DNA of 52,652 nucleotides, taken from positions 1 to 52,652 of the forward strand of contig JAGCJH010000076.1 of NCBI GenBank assembly GCA_017648105.1, read 5' to 3'. This DNA is from Tidjanibacter sp. (GTDB taxonomy: Bacteria > Bacteroidota > Bacteroidia > Bacteroidales > Rikenellaceae). Both the position numbers and the translations under genes were made by a program. Positions 42,175-48,133 of this stretch are shown piece by piece. Every line of letters starts with the position of its first letter. Within the stretch, counting starts at the first letter, position 1. The notes under the pieces were generated by a model that was not told the origin of the DNA, searched no databases, and worked only from the letters and a program-made list of their open reading frames with translations.

Positions 42175-43326
42175 ATGAACTCCGAAAGCGAAATATACGA
42201 AATTGCTCCTGCAAAAGCCACCCTCGATAAGCTTAAATTATTGAGGGAGAGTGCGGGTGCGCTTCTGTATAGCACAATAAGGGAGGGCAAAAGGCTACTC
42301 ATAAAGACAACAAAAGACAAGTCGGAGTATCAAATAAGGCTCCTCAGGCGTGAGTGGGAAATCTCCATTGAGTGCAATCACCCGCACATTATCCACACTC
42401 TCTTGCTCGAAGATTTGCCCGACTTGGGTCCATCTATTATTATGGAGTATATCGAGGGATGTACCCTCTCGGAGTGGCTCTCAACAAATCCGCCACAGAA
42501 CGAACGCCGCAGGGTATTTGAGGAGCTATTGACGGCTGTAAACTATCTCCACCAAAGAGGGATTATCCACAACGACCTCAAACCCGACAACATACTCATC
42601 TCTCGTGCAGACAACACACTCAAACTCATAGACTTCGGACTTGCCGATAGCGATGCCCACATTGCACTGCGAAGGCTTGGGTGTACACCAAAATACGCTT
42701 CGCCCGAATTGCAGGCACGGGGAGATGTTGATGCTCGCAGTGACATATATTCCATTGGTGTGATTATGGGCGAGTTGTTTGGCGCTCACCACAAGCGTAT
42801 TGCAGAGCGTTGCACCAAGCAGCAGCCGGTAAAGAGATATGCCAATATAGCAGCCCTGCAACTCACTTGGCAAGGGCGCAACAGAGGTATCAGGATTCTT
42901 GCCGCCTTACTATTGATTGCAATGGTTTTGCCCTCTCTTGCGGAGCGTATTACAGATATTGGCAAGGAGCGCAAACGAGTGGCTCTGATGGAGGAGATAA
43001 ATAGCGAGGTGGAGAATCGCTATATGTTGAGTGCTGACTCCATAAAGATGGCTCACTATCAGGAGTTTGCCGCAATGATTATAAGCCATTTCTACTACGA
43101 TATGTGGCTCTACCACACCACCAAACTACCCACCATTGAGCCGGTCGAACTGCGTGAGAAGGCGACCAACCACTACACCCTCATAGTGAATCCGCTTAAC
43201 CAACAACTCTGGGAAGATGCAACGGCATTACCCTCGGTTCACAACTCCAATTTACCCCGAGAGGAGTTGGATTACTACTTGGAGTTACTCCGCCTTGGCA
43301 AACCCTACGAATCCTATTCGGAGTAG
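42175..43326 (+). CDS. Membrane-anchored Hanks-type Ser/Thr protein kinase
   Basis: From ATG 42175 the protein has 383 residues. Kinase motifs are Lys44 (LLIKTTK), Glu60 (RREWEI), HNDLKPDN (132-139), IDFGLAD with DFG at 153-155, TPKYASPE (171-178) and DARSDIYSIGVIMGEL. The glycine loop is weak (RESAGALLYST), and HND in place of HRD makes it a non-RD kinase, usually not switched on by activation-loop phosphorylation. The catalytic domain is short and ends near 220. One TM segment (about 239-255) follows, then about 125 residues that should be periplasmic, with no recognised domain. An intrinsic terminator follows. Confidence 0.88.
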   Translation: MNSESEIYEIAPAKATLDKLKLLRESAGALLYSTIREGKRLLIKTTKDKSEYQIRLLRREWEISIECNHPHIIHTLLLEDLPDLGPSIIMEYIEGCTLSEWLSTNPPQNERRRVFEELLTAVNYLHQRGIIHNDLKPDNILISRADNTLKLIDFGLADSDAHIALRRLGCTPKYASPELQARGDVDARSDIYSIGVIMGELFGAHHKRIAERCTKQQPVKRYANIAALQLTWQGRNRGIRILAALLLIAMVLPSLAERITDIGKERKRVALMEEINSEVENRYMLSADSIKMAHYQEFAAMIISHFYYDMWLYHTTKLPTIEPVELREKATNHYTLIVNPLNQQLWEDATALPSVHNSNLPREELDYYLELLRLGKPYESYSE

Positions 43327-43387
43327 TTGCAAAAGACAACAAAAGACAACTCCCTCACATTCCTTTTTTACATACCTTTGCAATAGC

Positions 43388-43431
43388 AACAGCCTAAAAA
43401 ACGCCACAAAGGTTGCTGTTTTGATTTTTTT
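43388..43431 (+). terminator. Likely terminator of the kinase gene
   Basis: AACAGCC pairs with GGTTGCTGTT (two-base bulge) over a 16-base loop, followed by TTGATTTTTTT. A -7-like TACCTTTG at 43373-43380 lies just before it, with no gene between. Confidence 0.6.
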
Positions 43432-43443
43432 CTGCTACATTTG
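43413..43443 (+). promoter_or_regulatory. Promoter of the rod-shaped RNA
   Basis: TACATTTG (43436-43443) fits the -7 consensus. TTG within GGTTGCTG (43413-43415), 20 bases upstream, can serve as the -33 box. The predicted start is near 43450. Confidence 0.6.
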
Positions 43444-43449
43444 TAGGAA

Positions 43450-43669
43450 ATATTCGATATACACGCAAGTGTTTGTCACTTCTCGCTGATGAACCTAGGA
43501 AATTCATTTTGTGATAAGAGAGTGAACAAGCCCTTTGTGCGTGTCTGTATATACTGTGTCGGAATAGTATGTGCGGGCATAGCGCAGGCTGTTGCTTCTT
43601 TTCTTTATCACAGGTTTTCCTAGGACCTATTCAGCGGAGATTAAGCAATTAGTCTGCGCTTCTTTTTTT
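43450..43669 (+). ncRNA. Candidate structured RNA, long rod of 6S-like shape
   Basis: The 220-base interval has a promoter, no plausible reading frame, and a near-continuous rod. From outside in the pairings are CGCTGA/TCAGCG, CCTAGGAAA/TTTCCTAGG, TGTGATAA/TTATCACA, GAACAAGCC with GGCTGTTGCTTC, then a 20-pair stem UGUGC..AUACU (43536-43555) with AGUAU..GCGCA, capped by a 10-base loop. The small terminator at 43633-43669 closes it. A single long hairpin with internal loops is how 6S RNA, the RNA-polymerase decoy, looks. tmRNA, RNase P and SRP signatures are absent. The family is not established. Confidence 0.6.
43633..43669 (+). terminator. Terminator of the rod RNA, with GNRA loop
   Basis: AGCGGAGATTAA and TTAGTCTGCGCT form a 12-pair stem (one G-G mismatch) with loop GCAA, followed by TCTTTTTTT. 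Its first bases (AGCG) also belong to the outer stem of the rod, so the two folds compete at the base. Confidence 0.85.
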
Positions 43670-43731
43670 ACTGGCGCAGGCGTAGTTACAGTTCGTACAC
43701 ATACAAGTTTAACTACTAATAATACAAACTT

Positions 43732-44094
43732 ATGGGACTTTTGAACAATTTGATGGACAAATTCAAAAATGCTGAATTTACCGTTGCACCTCAGAAAAAA
43801 CTGAAAACCCTGTCGGCAGACTTCAAAAAGGCTTTTAACCTTTCGCTCGTGTTCTACAAAGGCGTGCAGATTGCCGATGGCGAACTGACCTTGGCTGCTT
43901 TGAACAAGAAAACCACCAAAGATGTGAAATCGACTGCCGATGGCTTGAAGATTAAGGCAAGTATGAAGGTTGGCGATGCCGAGAAGTTGTTTGACGCAAA
44001 CTTCGGCGTAACCGTTCAGATTAAAGATGCAGCTGGCACCAAACTCGTTCCGAATGGTATTACCCTCGGACAGGCAGCACGCGGCGAGTACTAA
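43732..44094 (+). CDS. Small protein of unknown function, paralogue A
   Basis: The 120-residue, lysine-rich, soluble protein has no signal peptide. Two halves each look like strand-helix-strand: APQKKLKTLSADFKKAFNLS..LVFYK (19-44) and ASMKVGDAEKLFDANFGVT..VQIKD (76-98), each followed by a short tail. The protein at 45542 has the same plan and shares LKTL-ADFKK, TLAAL, VG--EK, VQ--D and ITL--A. I do not recognise a function. No promoter is seen in the 62 bases after the RNA terminator, so expression may depend on read-through. A GC-rich hairpin follows. Confidence 0.8.
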   Translation: MGLLNNLMDKFKNAEFTVAPQKKLKTLSADFKKAFNLSLVFYKGVQIADGELTLAALNKKTTKDVKSTADGLKIKASMKVGDAEKLFDANFGVTVQIKDAAGTKLVPNGITLGQAARGEY

Positions 44095-44112
44095 TTTATG
44101 CCACACAATAAT

Positions 44113-44138
44113 CTCGGGGTGCCTGACCGCACCCCGAG
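44113..44138 (+). other. GC-rich hairpin after paralogue A
   Basis: CTCGGGGTGC-CTGACC-GCACCCCGAG is a perfect 10-bp hairpin with no T run. It lies 18 bases past the stop codon. It could stabilise the upstream mRNA or reduce read-through into the next gene. An almost identical arrangement follows paralogue B. Confidence 0.7.
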
Positions 44139-44160
44139 GTACAAAAACTTAATTAGGGAT

Positions 44161-44838
44161 ATGAAGAAAATCTCATTAAGAAAAGACGCAGAAAAGGCGT
44201 TGAAGATGTACGAAAAGTTGGAGCCTTATGGTATCCAAGAGATGCTATTGAAGACACTTGTGAAAAAGTATTCAGACCACACAAATCGTGCAGCAGTTGA
44301 TACAAAGGTGAAGTTGCTTAATCTGTTCTATTCGACAGGCATTCAAGCGGTTAGTAAAATGACCGACAATATCGTTGGAATAAAGGATATCGATGCACGA
44401 CTCGAACAAGGCGATTTGACATTGGTACCTGAAATAGCAACTTTGAAACTACAAGGTGGCGAGCGATTTAACTATTCGTTTGCAACAAAGTATTGTGCGC
44501 TTCATCAGCCTGAAAAGTTCCCTATCTACGATAGCATCGTAGCGGACACATTCGAGAGTCTATTTGTAAAAGGGTATTTTCCCAAATACACTTACAGCCG
44601 ATCAAAGAGCAAATCGCCAAACACCTTTACCAAAGTTGAGTTTGCGGCAAAACTTAAAGAGTACAACTTCTTTGTTGAGTTTTACCATTACTTTATGGAG
44701 TTGTTTGATTTGACCAATCGTACAGTTCGTGAAATTGACTCATATATATGGGGCGCATTTAAGATTGCTGGCGAGGAGTTCGAGATTGAGAAAATGGCAC
44801 AACTCGACAAATCGAAAATTGTAGAATACAGTATCTAA
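44161..44838 (+). CDS. Hypothetical protein, possible DNA glycosylase-like helical fold
   Basis: The 225-residue protein begins MKKISLRKDAEKALKMYEKLEPYG and is mostly helical. YSFATKYCALHQPEKFPIYDS (about 120-140) and VKLLNLFYSTGIQAVSKM stand out. The FATKYxxxHxPEKFPIYDS pattern recalls uncharacterised proteins whose fold resembles helix-hairpin-helix glycosylases, but I cannot confirm this. An in-frame ATG at 44098 exists, but it would translate the 44113-44138 hairpin, so I prefer 44161. The sequence is visibly richer in A/T than flanking genes, suggesting acquisition. Confidence 0.7.
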   Translation: MKKISLRKDAEKALKMYEKLEPYGIQEMLLKTLVKKYSDHTNRAAVDTKVKLLNLFYSTGIQAVSKMTDNIVGIKDIDARLEQGDLTLVPEIATLKLQGGERFNYSFATKYCALHQPEKFPIYDSIVADTFESLFVKGYFPKYTYSRSKSKSPNTFTKVEFAAKLKEYNFFVEFYHYFMELFDLTNRTVREIDSYIWGAFKIAGEEFEIEKMAQLDKSKIVEYSI

Positions 44839-44864
44839 TTAACCATTAAAAACTAAAAAACTTT

Positions 44865-45143
44865 ATGAAAGTTACACCAAATACTAGCAATGCGGCATCT
44901 CTGATTCTAGATGACTTTAAAAAAGAAGCGCAAATTCGCTATTGGCCCAGGAACCCGGAAAATCCTGTTGCAAGAGTGATAGAGTTCCCCAGAGTCTGGC
45001 GTGAGTATGGTAAGCAATATGTAGTACGTAGGTGCTCGTATTCTCACAACGGCGATTGGAGTGACCATATTATAGTAAGGGCACCGTACGGTGTTGAGGT
45101 TGAGACAATGGGTTGTGATCATTGTACTCTGGAACGGTATTAG
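44865..45143 (+). CDS. Hypothetical 92-residue protein, possibly frameshifted
   Basis: The protein MKVTPNTSNAASLILDDFKK..ERY is rich in aromatic and charged residues (RVIEFPRVWREYGKQYVVRRCSYSHNGDWSDHIIV). No domain is recognised. It has an A-rich leader like its neighbours. Its last codons overlap a different open frame (45115-45267) of similar composition, so the gene may have been cut by a frameshift near 45110. Confidence 0.6.
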   Translation: MKVTPNTSNAASLILDDFKKEAQIRYWPRNPENPVARVIEFPRVWREYGKQYVVRRCSYSHNGDWSDHIIVRAPYGVEVETMGCDHCTLERY

Positions 45144-45267
45144 CAACATCAATGGCTTTTGTGCAAAGAACCACCCAAATTTTGAGGTGGAACAAGCATA
45201 CGATATCGAGTGGCACCATAGAGAGATTGACAGCATAGATTTTCACTATTGCATTGTAACAATTTAA
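45115..45267 (+). pseudogene. Short open frame overlapping the 92-residue gene; possible displaced C-terminus
   Basis: From a GTG at 45115 the frame reads about 50 codons (VIIVLWNGISNINGFCAKNH, later VEQAYDIEWHHREIDSIDFHYCIVTI) to a stop at 45265. The hydrophobic start and Glu/His/Asp-rich rest look protein-like. It could be the lost C-terminal part of the preceding gene or a chance frame. Confidence 0.3.
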
Positions 45268-45291
45268 CACTCTCTTATTAAAAATAAAGTT

Positions 45292-45498
45292 ATGGCAAAG
45301 AAATCCGTAATTGCAGGCGAGTATATCTTGTCTGTTTTGGATAGTGGCGGTATTGAAGTTTATCGCATTTACGACAATGTGAAGGGTGCGCTTCGTGAGA
45401 TTGCTGAAAAAGAGGGTTTTGAGTACGACGCAAATTGGACAACCCGTCAGTTTGGCTCTAAACTCATTGATTTCCTGAAAGAAAAGAAAGGTAAATAA
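45292..45498 (+). CDS. Small conserved-looking protein of unknown function
   Basis: The 68-residue protein has a short beta hairpin (AGEYILSVLDSGGIEVYRIYD) followed by helices (VKGALREIAEKEGFEYDANWTTRQFGSKLIDFLKEK). The NVKGALREIAEK-GFEYD-NW-TRQFGSKLIDF pattern seems familiar from small proteins in other bacterial genomes, but I know of no function. It sits between the paralogues with the same A-rich leader type, ATTAAAAATAAAGTT before the ATG. Confidence 0.75.
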   Translation: MAKKSVIAGEYILSVLDSGGIEVYRIYDNVKGALREIAEKEGFEYDANWTTRQFGSKLIDFLKEKKGK

Positions 45499-45541
45499 CA
45501 AACTTTTCAACTATTTATTAACTACTAAAAACTTAAAAACT

Positions 45542-45853
45542 ATGGCAGATTTCAAATTGGACGGCCGTATGAAGGTAAAAACCTTGAAGGCTAATTTCAA
45601 AAAAGAGTTCGGTGCAAGCCTCCGTGTTTACACTACTACCACTTGCAAAACTCCCGCAGATGACGAGAAAACATTGGCAGCACTCCGTGCAGAGGGTTAC
45701 AAAGGTGGCGAGCTCATAGTTGGCGGCAACCTCCATGTTGGTAACTTCGAGAAGAAGATCGCCGAGCTCTACGGCATTGGCGTTCAGGTGGCTGACAAGG
45801 ACGACAAGAAACTCGCAGACAACGACATCACTCTCGTTGCTGCCGGCAAATAA
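45542..45853 (+). CDS. Small protein of unknown function, paralogue B
   Basis: The 103-residue protein repeats the two-half plan of paralogue A: GRMKVKTLKANFKKEFGAS..LRVYT (8-30) and GNLHVGNFEKKIAELYGIG..VQVAD (60-83), ending with NDITLVAAG. The two halves also resemble each other, suggesting an internal duplication. It has no signal or TM segment. Codon use looks more like the host core genes than that of the A/T-rich genes at 44161 and 44865. A GC-rich hairpin follows the stop codon, as with paralogue A. Confidence 0.8.
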   Translation: MADFKLDGRMKVKTLKANFKKEFGASLRVYTTTTCKTPADDEKTLAALRAEGYKGGELIVGGNLHVGNFEKKIAELYGIGVQVADKDDKKLADNDITLVAAGK

Positions 45854-45870
45854 TTGTCCGCACAATTAGG

Positions 45871-45896
45871 TGTGTGGGGCGATCAAGCCCCACACA
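45871..45896 (+). other. GC-rich hairpin after paralogue B
   Basis: TGTGTGGGGC-GATCAA-GCCCCACACA is a perfect 10-bp hairpin with a 6-base loop and no T run, 17 bases past the stop codon. Stem length, loop length, position and lack of T run match the hairpin at 44113-44138, but the sequence differs. Confidence 0.7.
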
Positions 45897-45934
45897 TCAC
45901 AAAAACAACTAACCAAATAAAATAGTTGAGACTT

Positions 45935-46177
45935 ATGAGCAAAGAGTACTACAAAAAGAAGATTATTGACCTCCGTGCCGATATGGCAAAGGAAAAGGAG
46001 GCCAAGAAGCGTGATAACGAGCGCTATGCAAATCTGATTAAAGGCGCATCGTCGCCCACCACCAAGGCAAGCTATCGCAAAAGCAAAATTGATGCAGCGG
46101 CTCGTCACGATCGTAACATCGAGAGCTACAAGCGTCAGATAGAGAGTGCAAAAGAGTCGCTTAAACGCTGCAAATAG
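45935..46177 (+). CDS. Small basic coiled-coil protein
   Basis: The 80-residue protein MSKEYYKKKIIDLRADMAKEKEAKKRDNERYANLIKGASSPTT.. is almost wholly helical and rich in Lys, Arg and Glu. Two helices are split by GASSPTTKASY. I chose ATG 45935 over the in-frame start at 45926, which is not ATG. The next gene starts four bases after the stop codon, so the two are probably translated together. Confidence 0.7.
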   Translation: MSKEYYKKKIIDLRADMAKEKEAKKRDNERYANLIKGASSPTTKASYRKSKIDAAARHDRNIESYKRQIESAKESLKRCK

Positions 46178-46180
46178 GAT

Positions 46181-46381
46181 ATGATATTGACTCTGCTTAT
46201 ACTCATTGTTTGTTGCATAATGTTCGCCACACCGGCCAATGTATCGTTGGTGATCGTGGGGTTGGTGTTTTGGGCTGGAGCTGGATTCGATGCAAAACTT
46301 GGATGCCTCGGACGAATTATCGACTTCATATTATTACTGATAGGTGGCGTATTTGTGGTATTAGGTTTTTGTTTATCCTGA
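46181..46381 (+). CDS. Small two-TM membrane protein
   Basis: The 66-residue protein is two or three hydrophobic segments (MILTLLILIVCCIMFATPANVSLVIVGLVFWAG and IIDFILLLIGGVFVVLGFCLS) around a short loop GFDAKLGCLGR. It follows the coiled-coil gene by four bases. Small membrane partners of this type accompany many stress and defence loci, but nothing here fixes a role. Confidence 0.7.
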   Translation: MILTLLILIVCCIMFATPANVSLVIVGLVFWAGAGFDAKLGCLGRIIDFILLLIGGVFVVLGFCLS

Positions 46382-46524
46382 AAATTGCATGATTGTCGTT
46401 TTTGAAGTCAAGAGCAGTATTGGGCTATGCTTGAAGCTTTGAGATGTGACCCAGTGGGGTCTATTTGGTCAACTACATGATAGGGCAGATTCGACTTTGA
46501 AACGCTTATAATCTTGTGTGATAA

Positions 46525-47286
46525 ATGAATAAGTTTTTTTATTCACTAATTTTTTCACTCTGTACTATTGTTGCTTCTGCGCAAGAGGTGGAGTTTACCG
46601 CAGATAGACCAGGGGCATCAACAGGACCCGCAACGGTGGCACACAAGGTTGTGCAGTTGGAGCAGGGTGTTCAGTATGATGGAGATGGCGGTGCGGGTGT
46701 GTTCACATTTAGCAACACGCTCCTTCGCTATGGTCTATTTGAAGGTATGGAGTTGCGATTGGGTGGCGATGGCTTCGCCCACAAACCCGAGGGAGCACTT
46801 CAATATAGCCCCGCATTTTCGGGGCTCTCGCTGGGCACAAAAATCAAGTGCTTCGATGGCGAGGGTGTAATTCCTGCCGTGTCGGTGTTGGCAGATTTTT
46901 CGATACCTCGCACAGCAAGTGGTGGTTTTGGTGTGGATAACCTTGCCCCATCGCTCTACTTGCTGTTTGAAAACACCGTGAATGAGTGGCTGAGTATTGG
47001 CTATAATGTTGGTGCAGAGTGGGACGGTGCTCAACCTGCTCCCACGACCTTTGCAGCTCTATGCTTGGGTTTTAGTGCAACAGAACGCCTCGGCTGCTTC
47101 GTGGAAAGCTATAACTATTTAAGCAAGTTTGGCAATGTCTATGCTGTGGACTTTGGTCTTAACTATATGGTCGCAGAGCGTGTTCAGTTGGATTTTGCGA
47201 CCAATCTCGACCTCCGCAATCCTGCACAAGCTTGGGCGGTGAGTTTCGGTGTGGCGTGGCAGATAAACAACCCATCAAAGCAATAA
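46525..47286 (+). CDS. Outer-membrane beta-barrel protein (PF13557-like transporter family)
   Basis: The 253-residue protein has a signal peptide (MNKFFYSLIFSLCTIVASAQ). It begins EVEFTADRPGASTGPATVAHKVVQLEQGVQY, the start typical of the family annotated as MetA-pathway-of-phenol-degradation or transporter proteins. Alternating amphipathic strands run to the C-terminus (VQLDFATNLDLRNPAQAWAVSFGVAWQ). It should lie in the outer membrane. Substrate and partners are unknown. Confidence 0.75.
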   Translation: MNKFFYSLIFSLCTIVASAQEVEFTADRPGASTGPATVAHKVVQLEQGVQYDGDGGAGVFTFSNTLLRYGLFEGMELRLGGDGFAHKPEGALQYSPAFSGLSLGTKIKCFDGEGVIPAVSVLADFSIPRTASGGFGVDNLAPSLYLLFENTVNEWLSIGYNVGAEWDGAQPAPTTFAALCLGFSATERLGCFVESYNYLSKFGNVYAVDFGLNYMVAERVQLDFATNLDLRNPAQAWAVSFGVAWQINNPSKQ

Positions 47287-47333
47287 CATGTTAGGGAGGG
47301 CATCCCTTCAAAAGTAAAAACAATAGAACTATT

Positions 47334-47498
47334 ATGAAAATTCCCGGACTATCATTTTCGCTCAAACGAGCCGTGGGCATCAGCGGACTGAAAACAAAAG
47401 TTGCCAAAAAGGTGGGTATTCCCACAACCAAGCAGGGCTTGGAGCGCAAGATTGGAGGTGCAATACTCAATGGTGTATTGGGTCGTAAAAAGAAATAA
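47334..47498 (+). CDS. 54-residue basic protein of unknown function
   Basis: ATG 47334 opens MKIPGLSFSLKRAVGISGLK.. and stops after GRKKK at 47498. The chain is strongly basic, with KTKVAKKVGIPTTKQGLERK in the middle. The KIPGxSFSxKRAxGIS..KxGIPTT pattern recalls a small family of unknown function seen in other genomes. It has an A-rich leader and is followed 10 bases later by a lipoprotein gene. Confidence 0.7.
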   Translation: MKIPGLSFSLKRAVGISGLKTKVAKKVGIPTTKQGLERKIGGAILNGVLGRKKK

Positions 47499-47508
47499 AT
47501 TGGTAAGT

Positions 47509-48126
47509 ATGAGAATAGTAACTTTAATGATTGTTGCCCTTCTGGCAGTAGGGTGCGGAGGAGGTGCAGAACGCTCCAAGAAAAAGGTGGCAGAGTTCTA
47601 TGCCACACTCGATGCGGGTAGCATTAGCGATGCCAAGTCGATGCTTTTCGAGATAGAAGGCGAGGATCTGTATAGGTGTGCAGAGGCACTCATTGAGGAA
47701 TACATTACCATTGGAGATATTCGGAGTGCTGTGGGTGTCTATGAGCGCAACACTCCCAACCACTGCTCTGCATATCAGATGCAGTACAATATGTACACCC
47801 ACAACGGATACGAAAATCGTGTAACAAGACTTCTCTACGAAGCGCTCATCGAGAATGATGATTTTGAGGCAGCGTGGAAGTACCACCCATTGAGGTATGA
47901 CGACCCCGACTATGCGGGCAATGGAGCAGATTACTTTGGATACATTACAGATGTATTGTTTCATCTTTGCCAACAAGGACGCACCCTCGAAGCTCAACAA
48001 TTCCTCGACAAACATAGTCTTTGGTTCAAAAAGAATGTCGATAATGGCGAATGGGGCTCCGAATACCCAGATTTCTACTACTCTAAGGTGGTGGGCGAAC
48101 TGCAAACAATAATCAACAAGAGGTAG
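47509..48126 (+). CDS. Lipoprotein of unknown function, helical repeats
   Basis: From ATG 47509 the 205-residue protein has a lipoprotein signal (MRIVTLMIVALLAVGC). The mature part is helical, with TPR-like pairs (KVAEFYATLDAGSISDAKSML, CAEALIEEYITIGDIRSAVGVYE, VLFHLCQQGRTLEAQQFLDKH). No family is recognised. The next lipoprotein gene starts 7 bases after the stop, so both are co-transcribed. Confidence 0.75.
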   Translation: MRIVTLMIVALLAVGCGGGAERSKKKVAEFYATLDAGSISDAKSMLFEIEGEDLYRCAEALIEEYITIGDIRSAVGVYERNTPNHCSAYQMQYNMYTHNGYENRVTRLLYEALIENDDFEAAWKYHPLRYDDPDYAGNGADYFGYITDVLFHLCQQGRTLEAQQFLDKHSLWFKKNVDNGEWGSEYPDFYYSKVVGELQTIINKR

Positions 48127-48133
48127 CAATCCT

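Noticed and set aside
43450-43669. Retron, tmRNA, RNase P or SRP RNA
   Set aside because: No reverse transcriptase is nearby for a retron. No tRNA-like end or tag frame fits tmRNA. The conserved RNase P and SRP core sequences are absent.
44098-44160. Upstream ATG for the 225-residue protein
   Set aside because: The added 21 codons would translate the perfect GC hairpin at 44113-44138, which has a counterpart in non-coding sequence after paralogue B.
41189-46400. Integrative element using the tRNA-Arg as attachment site
   Set aside because: The accessory genes follow a tRNA, but I found no integrase, no direct repeat of the tRNA 3' end and no mobility gene.
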